Source: Cryptomeria japonica (taxonomy: Eukaryota; Streptophyta; Pinopsida; Cupressales; Cupressaceae). From it: a DNA stretch of 64,000 nucleotides. Positions 54,984 through 64,000 of this stretch are shown here, one piece after another (position 1 is the first letter of the stretch; every line of letters begins with the position of its first letter). Below the pieces are notes generated by a model. It was not told where the DNA came from. It worked only from the letters and a program-made list of their open reading frames with translations, and made no database searches. The stretch is taken from positions 480,410,900 to 480,474,899 of the forward strand of contig NC_081406.1 in the NCBI RefSeq assembly GCF_030272615.1. Direction: 5' to 3'. Both the position numbers and the translations under genes were made by a program.

Positions 54984-56241
54984 TGTAAAGCGGAAAAATC
55001 GAACCCTATTCATTCTCCCCTCCCCAACTCCAAGGAGAGAGAAGGGAGAGTCACTAGGGTTGATGGTTTTCACTTAGGGGAGACTTTACATTCAAAAGAG
55101 GGGTTGAAACCCACAAGATCCAATCCCACGCAATGCAAGATTAGATTCTAAATGAGTTTCAAGGGTTAAGACATCAAGGATACCCTCTTTTGTAAAGAAT
55201 ATAGCTAGGAAGATTGAACTAGGAATGCATGTAGAAGCAAGAAAGATTCACTTATAAACAGAGATAGGGATATGGGATGAAGCTGCGGACCTGGAATTAG
55301 CAGTAAAATGTCAAGACGGTGCTGTTCTGCAAATTTGAACGAAAGTTGATGGGACGATGGCGCCTAGCATGCACACGGTCCTCTGAAAAATCCGTGAAAC
55401 AAAGGGGGATCTGTTCGTCTCTGCACAAGGATTCCAGATCTTCAATTACAGCCGCGTACTTGCAACCTACACACATAAAAGAGAGGATGATTGGGGGGTT
55501 AGGGATGAGGCGTTTGCCTTTAGGTCAAACCCCGGTTTTGGAATTAACCAAGAAATGAGAATGTTGTAAATGTAAATGTTTGTAATGTAAACAAGTACTG
55601 ATACCTTGTTGTAAGAATGTTTGTATTCTTACATGCGAAGGTGTAATGTATGTAGTATGTTGTATGTTGTAAGTGATCTCCTCTTCAATGGTTGAATCCT
55701 TGTCTTGAATGCAACACTTAGCCTTGAATGGAGACTTAGAATGCTCAATTGCTTGAAGGAATGCTTGAATGCTTGGATGTTTGAATATCGCTTCCGCGTC
55801 TTGCCCACATATGTCTTCTTCCCTCCTTTTTTTTGGAAGAGGAAATGTAGTTTATATACTTGTCAATTAGGGTTGATAGACTGATTTTCCTAACCTTAGG
55901 CCGACCAGGAAACATTATTTCCCGAATTGCAAACTTAAAGACCTGATGCCCACAAGAGACCGGGCCCAAAATAGGGCCAGGGACCAAGGCGCTGGGCGCC
56001 ATGGTCCTGGGGGACCAGGGCGCTGGGCGCCCTAGTCCTGAAGGACCAGGGTGCTGGGCACCATGGTCCCACCTCCTGGGACATCAGGGTGCAAGGAGGG
56101 ATCAGGCCAGGGTGCAGAAAAATGCAGTTTTTGGTGTCGTAAACAGGTTTCGCGGTCTCCATTCAGGTTCAACGTTGCGACGCCATCGTGAAGACCCAAA
56201 TGCAGTCGAAATTGCAAGTGTCACAATTTTAGGATGCTACA
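54984..56241 (-). mobile_element. Solo LTR of the element C family
   Basis: It runs from TGTAAAGCGG to GCTACA and aligns with the C LTR (4902-6124) throughout. CTATC stands on both sides (54979-54983 and 56242-56246). No primer site or gag flanks it. This is the product expected from recombination between the two LTRs of one insertion. Confidence 0.95.
55981..56069. repeat. Three 27-bp hairpin units in the solo LTR
   Basis: Units are 55981-56007, 56012-56038 and 56043-56069, at a 31-bp period. Unit 3 has GGTGC..GCACC where unit 1 has GGCGC..GCGCC, a paired change that keeps the stem. The C LTR has only two units. Confidence 0.9.
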
Positions 56242-56909
56242 CTATCAGTATCACATTGTTAGTCTTCCTTGTGCTAGGATGGGTATCTTTCATGTCATGA
56301 AATATTCTGAGGAAGTGTAACTACTTCGTGGTAGGGTGGAAACACACTCTGACAATGTTCTCACCCATGATGTTCTTGAGGGAGATAGATGTCAAGAGTT
56401 TCTGTCAAGGTGATCATCATGATTTGGTCCTTGTACATTTATTATATTTGACCTTGTGGTCTATTGTAAAGGTATATGTTTCCTTATGTCTATCTTGATG
56501 TCAAATTATGTAATTTGACTTTATATGTTGAAATGTAATTTCTTGTCTCTAACCTTGTATATCTAGACACATGGCAATGATTTATTCTTAATTGTGTGTA
56601 TTTTGTGAATTATGTTATTTTGAAATTATGGTGGTCCTTATAGAATCTTGGCGGAACAATTAACAATTCATAACTTAACCATCACATTATGGCATCAACC
56701 CCATTATATGACCTAGTCTTGTGGAGTAAATATTGAAAGAATAAACAAATGTGGTATGAAGAGAAGATTATGAGCTGATGTGGAGAAAATAATTCATGCA
56801 AAAGTGATGGGGGTGAGCTCTTGAATAATGAATGATGAAAGGATCAATAGTGGAAGAATATGAATAAGAAAAAATTGAATAGTATAAATGAAGATAATGA
56901 ATGCTTGAT
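56242..56909. other. Intergenic sequence
   Basis: AT-rich, no recognisable gene or repeat apart from the CTATC duplication at its left edge. Confidence 0.5.
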
Positions 56910-57590
56910 TGTTAGGAAAATAGGTGTTGTACACATTGCATAATAATGTTTATAATTGTAATATTTATTTTATCATTTGAGTTGCACATGGAAGTGTAAT
57001 GTGTAAAGATTCCCTTGGGATATTCTCGGGGTCACTTGATGAGTTGTATTGTAATATTGGGATATTAGATTGTGATCATTTAATATTGGAGAAAGTAAAT
57101 TAACAAAATACCCAATATTAGATCTGGGGTCAATGGTTAGGTAGCCCATGGTTTTAGTCACATGGTTTCAGGACATGGTTTTGATGTAATACCATTTGGC
57201 GGTTTGGTGGGATCTTGACTCTATAAAAGAAAACAAAAGATATTTTTTTAAGGTTGGTAGGTTAGTCGGATTAGGAATTGTGGAGGTTGGAAGCATGCCA
57301 TGGGATTTGAGGTTACATACTTGTTCACATGGATTGCTTGATGGTGGCTCGTGGTTCAAAGGCTTCCATGGATGTATTGTAACATTTCATTAATGATTAA
57401 TACATGGTGGATGAATTCTTTTGGAGGCTATTTTTTTCCATCACGAAGGATTTCTCAAGGTATATATTGTGTCATCTTTGATGGGTATGTTTTATATTAT
57501 TTGAATATGGATTATAAGAGCTTATTTTTGTTGATTTGTCATTTGGGTTATGTGGAAATTATCATTCGTATGCTTGCAAGTTTCCTTTCA
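56910..57590 (+). repeat. Copia-type 5' LTR remnant
   Basis: It begins TGTTAGGAAAATAGG and ends TCCTTTCA, two bases before a primer-like site (57593-57605, TGGTATCAAAGTC). CTATAAAAG at about 57221 is a plausible TATA box. The matching 3' LTR and coding interior are not found in the window. The short frames within it are not genes. Confidence 0.6.
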
Positions 57591-57592
57591 TT

Positions 57593-57605
57593 TGGTATCA
57601 AAGTC
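57593..57605 (+). other. Primer-binding site of the LTR remnant
   Basis: TGGTATCAAAGTC resembles the initiator-Met type site in A (TGGTATCAGAGCC) and B (TGGTATCAAATCT). Confidence 0.65.
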
Positions 57606-58300
57606 ATGTTTGTGATGTTATAACCCTAGAAGTTGAATCTATGGTAATGAGTGAGGTTATTATTTTCACAATACTCACATCATTTTACTTATATTTGTCA
57701 AACTGGGTGTGTCTAGAGTTATATGCGATGAGGGTTGTTTCTATTTATGGGTGGTTTTTGCTTAGAGCACAAAATTCTTTCTTAGTCAAGCCTTGTCAAG
57801 AGATATCAATTGTAAACTTTCAATACAAAATTCTTAATGGTCTCTATTTCCTATATTCCACAACTTCTACCAAACCAACAATTATATCCTAAGAATTTAT
57901 TAATTGCTTAGCTCATACCAAACAAGACTTCTAATGAACAATTCACATAATCACCTATTCTACTAGATTATGCAAATGAATTAAGGAAATAAACATACTT
58001 CGTTTAAAACACACACTGCAGAAAGTAAATTGATTCTATGAGTGAGCACAATAAAGCTTTTATCTATTCTTTACTTATGCAATCTACTCTAACGCTTACT
58101 AAAAAAATGAATATATAAAATTTTTTGAAGCAAAATCTATTCTAACAGTGATAATTACTCTAAACATGCAATGAAGAATAATTCAATTAACCTGGGATCA
58201 TGAGAACAAAACAACAATTGATCTATGCATTTCTAAAAGTACTAAGATGAAAATATTAAAAATAATATGCATGAAAAAGAAAATAATAAACTGAAAGGAG
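57606..58300. other. Sequence between two copia LTRs
   Basis: The first 280 bases may be the interior of the truncated element. The rest is AT-rich with no protein motif. Confidence 0.4.
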
Positions 58301-59442
58301 TGTTGGAATCAATGAACACTGAGAAGGGGGGCGAATTAGTGTTCTACAATTAACAACTTTCTTAAACTGATTCTTTAACCACCAGATACAAATGAATAAA
58401 AGCAAAGTGCAGAAACTGAATGCAAACAAGCACAAAACCATAGCACTAATTCTTTTATGTGGAAACCCAGAAAGGGAAAAACCACAGTGCTATTGGAACC
58501 CACAATATTATAATACTATGATCAGGAGTATAATAATATTACAAGAGGGGAATCCACATCAGTTCAAGCACACTGCCTAGAACTCATTGCTCAATTACAA
58601 TAGAGGGCTACAACTCAGAGGAAGGCTCACTACCTTACAAATGATAACAAGAATGTATGAACTGGCCAATAGCATCTATGAATGCCAAATTGCAGTTTGG
58701 CTAAGCGCAAAAGGTCTTCTTCCTCTATTATGTCTCTCTGCTCTGTTATGTTGCTCTGTCATATATCAGAGCACAAAAACCTTCAATCACACACACAAAA
58801 CTTTGCACAATCACTCATAAAATCTTTGCAAACTCACATCTCATACCAAAATACTTAAGTGAATCGGTCTTATATATTCGCATTAACAAATTAAATCAAT
58901 TTTCATGTCGGCTCAAAATAAATTGCATAACACACAACATGAAACATGTAACAAAAAGTCGGCTCAATCTGATTACAAATCCATATGCAGACCAAAACAA
59001 ATTTATAATAAGCTTCACACATGTCATCTTAATCACCTCGAACTCAAAACCAATCACCAAAATCATCCCAAAGATTCCACACAACACATTACACCAAAAT
59101 GACTCTTTTCTTCTTGAATTACTGGATACCAAATCTTCTATTTTGCACAAGAATCAATACCAGAGACTAGGATTGGAAAATAAGTTGCCTCTAACATCCA
59201 ATCAACTACCTCTTTCACAACAACAAAAACTATGCAACCAGAATTGAGATCTACACAATGTGCTTATACTCTGCTGCATACTGTATTCCACCTTCCAGAC
59301 TTAAGCATAAATGAATATCAAACTTCTGGTAGAACAAATATGCATATACTGGATGCGATCTCTGATCTGAGTTGCCATCAATGACAACCCAAAAACATTT
59401 CTCATGCACAAATCTTTACCGATATAGTGTCTCTTGCCAATA
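58301..59442 (-). mobile_element. Probable solo LTR of a copia element
   Basis: Plus-strand ends are TGTTGGAATC and TTGCCAATA. AGGAG precedes and GGGAG follows, a 5-bp duplication with one mismatch. Near the left end GAGAAGGGGGGCGAATT is the complement of the C-tract of A, B and D LTRs, and near the right end GCCATCAATGACAA matches the start of those LTRs reversed, giving the orientation. No coding interior is attached. Confidence 0.65.
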
Positions 59443-62400
59443 GGGAGATCATCTTCCTTTAGAAGAGTGGGCCCATCTCTACCTCTAGAGGGACTTAGAA
59501 CACTCCATCTAGATCAACTCCTTCAAACTTGAATTAAAATGGGCCCCTAAAGGAGAGTACAACAAAATGTCTACTACGAGTTTACAAAAAATAATACTAA
59601 AAATAATAGAATAATTGGGTTAACTTTGACTAACTCCTGATCTTGCTTTAGCAATGGGTAAATATACCCTTATTTAAAATTCAAATACAAATAGCACCAA
59701 TTTAGATGACTCAGTGGCTATTACAAACAAAAGACTTAGAACTAGTTCTTCTACTCAGAATCTTTCACTACACAACAATAGAACTAGAAGTTCCACACAT
59801 AAAGAACTTTATTCAGCTTTCAAAATAGATTTGTCATAAATGTGATAGGTGCTGTTGGTTCTTTTTCTTGCTCCCCTTAACCCTTGGGACTTCACTATGC
59901 TTCATGTCAGAGAAAGGACCTTCAGCATTAGTCTGAGCTATTGACAGGTCAAGGACAATAAAATACAATAAAGACAAGGCCTATTCTAAGCCTTCTTCAC
60001 TTTGAGCTCTACCTAAATCAGGAGGGTATTCCCATTCAAGATCAAAACATTTAACTATATCCAATGCTTCACAGCTTCATAGTTCAACAATATGGTAGAT
60101 ATTTCTTAGTAATGTAGGGGATCCTTTATGAATATAACTTACATATATCCCTAATCTCGTTACCATTAAATTCGACTAAGAAATTGACACATGCAGTTCT
60201 TATGGATGTAAGGGAACATCAAGCATGTATCTAAAACATATCCCATTTCTTATTGAGAGAGAAAGAAGAGATAAAGGACTTTGATTAATTTAAAATACTC
60301 TGAGATATCTCTGGGATAAATCATAGTCTAGTGCCTACTTTCAGGAACAGAGTCACACCAAAATGAAGTACAAACACACCCATACCTGTAAAAAAATTCA
60401 AATTAGGGAACCTGTATTGTTCTAATGCCTGACATTAACATGATTCCATAAATCTATTACACTTCCATTCTTGTTAATCATGTAAACCTTTCATAGATTC
60501 ACTGCAACTTGCACATAAAATTTAATTCCTTCCTTGAAGGATACCCATAAGCAAAATTACACAATATTAAAAAATATCACAGTAAACCAATACATCCTTA
60601 ATACATTAACCTACATGAATTTAGAAAAATACATAGGAGACATAATATGTAATAATTGGAAGTATTATTTTATTGCTAATTGATGTTTACAATGTATGAG
60701 TTGTGTCTCTTTTCTCTGCATTATTACTCCAAAATCCTAAATTAACAAAGGATTACAATTATCCACCCTAAAGATGCAAAAATCTTAGGATCCTTAATAA
60801 AAACCCTGGTATTCCTTTTATAGAAAACAAGGAATGCACCCTTTTGACATGCCATTCAACCATACATGGAAAAAGGAAATTTCTACCAATACAAACAAGA
60901 CAAAAAGATCATGCACATCCAAAATTATTCTGGTGGAGAATATTTGTTGCAATGATTAAACTCTTTTGAATCATGCCGCCATCGCGTTGTGGATGTCTCA
61001 GTGGAGGCGTGATTCACATAGTTCCAACTGAAGAGGAGTTCCATAGAAAAAGAAGTGGGGCATCCCTAAAACTAATGGAGGAGGTCATACTTCTAGACTA
61101 GAAGCCATTCAAGTTGAAAGAGAAGCTCAAAGAGTAGTACTCTAATTAGAGGGGGGTTCACAACTTCCATAATATCTTAGAATCAACAAAATGTTGCATT
61201 TGAACCATCCAGCTTGTGCTCTTATCATTCTTGTCCCCTCTTCCTCTGCATCGTTGTCAATTGATGGTGAAGGGGAAGAATTGGATAACCCTTGAAAGGT
61301 TACTTGCAACTGAAAAGGCCTTTCAAGACCCCCTTGGTTATCCAACAAATTTTCAAAACCCCCTTGGTTATTAAACAACTCAATGGAATGTTCTCCACCC
61401 TGTATCATAGAATTTGTACATAATGAACACACAATCTTGTTCAATGAATGTTTTCCTCATCTCTAAAATTATTCTCAAACAACCCTATAGAATAATCTCC
61501 ATAATCTCCACTGGTTGAAATGCAAATTGTTGAGTTCTAAAAATAGTCTATCCTGAGTTATTCACAATGCAAACTGTCTTTTCGTCTTTATGCTTTAAAA
61601 CTCCCCTCATAATTCCCAACAACCAATTCAGAAAGTTTTAACCACCCATACTCATGTAATCTGATTCGCCGCCACTTTGAAATCCCTATGCCTGAGGCTA
61701 GCACAAACTTTTCAGTGACTCATCTCAAGTTTACTCTAAATAGACACTTTTTGTCATGATTTTATCATCCTTACATCACAAGGCTAGAGCCTCAAAGCTT
61801 CCTATCTTCTGATTCACTTGTGCCAACCTTCCTTTTTGATTATCAGTTCTACATTTGATTGGACACTATCTTTTATGTTTGTCTTCTCTTCATGACAACT
61901 ATTCAAATTGTGAGGGATTGTCCCTCTACTCGAGGCTCGTTTAAGCCCTTTAATCAACCTTTCCAAGTACTGAGATGGTAACTTGAACATCTAGGTGGTG
62001 ACTGCACATCACACATCTTCTTCTTACTCGAGGATCTCTGAAGTCGAAGAAATTCCTTCTCCAAGTCTCGAAAGGTCCCACCTCAAAGCATCAACAAATT
62101 ACCCCTCTCATCACTCACCTAGATTAAAAGAGAAACTCACTGAGGACCGAGCTCCCAGTCTATGCGAGACAACTCGGGAGTCGACCAAGTTGAGGAAAAG
62201 CCTTGGTCAAGCACCGAGTTTCTTCTCAAGGTGTCACCTTGTCATCATATTTCAAAACATTCATCCCTTTGAAAGATGTTGACCCTTAGGCATATTACCA
62301 GTTGGACCGTGTAGGCAAGGGGTTTGGTGTTGATTTCTAAATGATGCTAGTCCTCTCAAATTATAACTTATCCCATCGATGACCAGGATTGCAGGTCAAC

Positions 62401-62554
62401 AAACAAAAATAACATACCCACCAGATTTGGTTCAAAATTTTATTTTGAGCTTTGATGTTCTTTAATGAAATCCAATCTAGGGCTAATAGTGGCTCTAATT
62501 GGGGATGTGTGCCTCCTATGGGTATGGCAAGAATCAAGATCTCTAGGAAGCAGA
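59443..62554. other. About 3.1 kb without a recognisable gene
   Basis: AT-rich with no protein motif. The minus-strand frame 61142-61444 (100 codons; NNQGG repeats) and the plus frame 61995-62282 (95 codons, Ser/Arg-rich) are the longest, with no supporting signal. Between about 61930 and 62220 several CTCGAG-like words recur. Confidence 0.4.
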
Positions 62555-63985
62555 CTAGGTGCTTACACCATTAGGTTTAGAGTCACTGCAATGCTGAATT
62601 TTTTCAATATTTAAAATTTCAACCATGCTTGGTGGCCCTAGGCCACCAAAAAGGTAGAATTGAAAATTTCCCTTGTCATATATGTAATTCACATCACACC
62701 AAAGTATAATCAAATTATGAGGATTGTTGAAAAGTGTGTGATCATACATAATTTTATTGGTATCATCAATCCATTTACTATATTCAATATTTTCCTCATA
62801 TTCAGTCTTCAAGGTCTTCAATAGATTATGCACATATTAAAATATCTCACAATTTGAGACGTACTTATTGTGTGAAAAAAATAGTGCACGTTCATCTTCA
62901 ATGTGGTATTCTTCATCACCAATACCTTCATCACACCCCACAAGCATCTCCTCCAATTGGGATGAAAAAATGAACCACTTATTTTCCATCATGCTACCAA
63001 TGTCATCATATCTGACCTCTTGATTGTCATGTTTGTGTCTTATGGAAATTTGATGACTATCAGTCTGTAAGGCACACAACAAATCCTCAACATCACACTC
63101 TTGCAAAAATACATGCATCTCTGGTTTACTACCAATAACTAATTCAACTTTCCCATCAAAATTTATCACCACATCCATAAATTCATAGGATGGCTCAAAT
63201 AATTCTGAAAACAACCCATTACATATCTCTTTATCACAATACTCTTCCTAGTGTGAACCTCTTCTACAAGCAACTCTATCAGTGTCATTGGTCTCCACCT
63301 GACTGGACATCAACTTCTAATGGTTAGAAACACTTACATGTTTTTGAACAGGATGTCACAACTATGTCATCAATGTTCATATCACATATGAATATCTCCA
63401 TCTCCGATTCCAACATGTAATCAAGTTTCTCTCCCAACTCATAAGGCATTTCTTCATGAAGACTTTCATAAGTTGGCTTATATAAATTTGAAAACTCAGG
63501 ATTTGAAATTTTCTCAGAATTATTGTGATATCCCATGAATAATTACATAGATTCTTGATCTGTATGATCAACATAATGTTCATTTGGATCAGCCACTATT
63601 GAGTATGCATTATCAAACATTCTTATATTAGCATCATCTCCACGCAAGTCAAAAACATCAATATCAGATGACTCCTCCAAAGTACTAAAAATTTTCATAG
63701 AAATTGACATTCTCCACAAATAGGGACAACACAAGGATTAGTATCCTTTAATTCCTCCTGAATATTATAAGAATCACCATTAGAGTTAGATATTTCAAAC
63801 GATTCCATCTCAGATAAATGATAATGGACACTAGGATAACAAATAGTCTCCATCATGTCATGCAATGAAGTCACACCACATAGTTTCAAATGAACTTCTT
63901 CTGGTGTAACTTCTCCATTCTTGGCAATCCCTTTTGTTTTGATATCAATTAACACTTGGAGATATTCTAATGAGTCAAGATTCAT
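62555..63985 (-). pseudogene. Decayed acidic ORF of unknown function
   Basis: Minus-strand segments 63985-63695, 63734-63543, 63536-63324, 63214-62837 and 62833-62555 follow each other with two phase changes and a few stops, implying an ancestral frame of about 470 codons that may extend past the window edge. The product is rich in Asp, Glu, Ser, Tyr and His. The C-terminal part reads IILWCDVNYIYDKGNF and FGGLGPPSMVEILN, which looks conserved but which I cannot assign. A retroelement origin is likely from the context, not proved. Confidence 0.45.
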
Positions 63986-64000
63986 TTCATGTTGCTGATC

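Noticed and set aside
57196-57892. Chain of short plus-strand frames of 65, 90 and 118 codons
   Set aside because: The first two lie within the copia LTR remnant; the third begins in it and crosses the primer site. None has a domain.
61995-62282. 95-codon Ser/Arg-rich frame with CTCGAG-like words
   Set aside because: No homology signal or start context; the repeated words are too few to define an array.

Overview
This window looks like nuclear DNA of a seed plant, most likely a large, repeat-rich gymnosperm genome. I infer that from the plant Ty1/copia and Ty3/gypsy protein types, initiator-Met-like primer sites, heavy nesting and absence of host genes; the species cannot be read from the sequence. 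I recognise no ordinary host gene and no rRNA, tRNA or CRISPR locus. Almost every long reading frame belongs to a retroelement, and most are broken by in-frame stops and frameshifts.

Positions 1-52084 form one nested stack. The outermost element is H, a minus-strand LTR element whose 5' LTR is 50739-52084 and whose 3' LTR survives only as 34339-34570. F, a plus-strand Ty3/gypsy element, sits in that 3' LTR. Its visible parts are 6125-6142, 13998-15177 and 26439-34338. Three elements lie in F: C (minus-strand gypsy, 1-6124, cut by the window edge), A (plus-strand non-autonomous copia-like, 6143-13997) and B (autonomous-type copia, 15178-26438, perfect ATAAT target duplication). B is itself split by G, a 4.07-kb LTR-like insertion (18998-23067). 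D, a minus-strand copia element (36049-43334), lies in H's interior, followed by an unplaced plus-strand pseudo-ORF, E (45013-48531), behind a striking palindrome array (43737-44750).

Positions 52085-64000 are a looser mosaic: a microsatellite, an 827-bp retroposon with a 17-bp target duplication (53369-54195), a solo LTR of the C family with perfect CTATC duplication (54984-56241), a copia LTR remnant with primer site (56910-57590), a second probable solo LTR (58301-59442), about 3 kb with no recognisable gene, and a degenerate acidic minus-strand ORF (62555-63985).

The most unusual signal is that several unrelated elements carry, in an LTR or upstream region, arrays of short inverted repeats, each family with its own motif: TCGGACTTTAAAGTCCGA (43737-44750), CTTATCCC/GGGATAAG (F LTR), CCACTRTG-N6-CAYAGTGG (G) and GGACCA..TGGTCC (C LTRs and leader). 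In the first array the outer arms differ between units yet stay self-complementary. Also notable are the pol-less element A with a 3.3-kb unknown ORF kept in one frame, and an extra RNase H-like domain between protease and reverse transcriptase in F.
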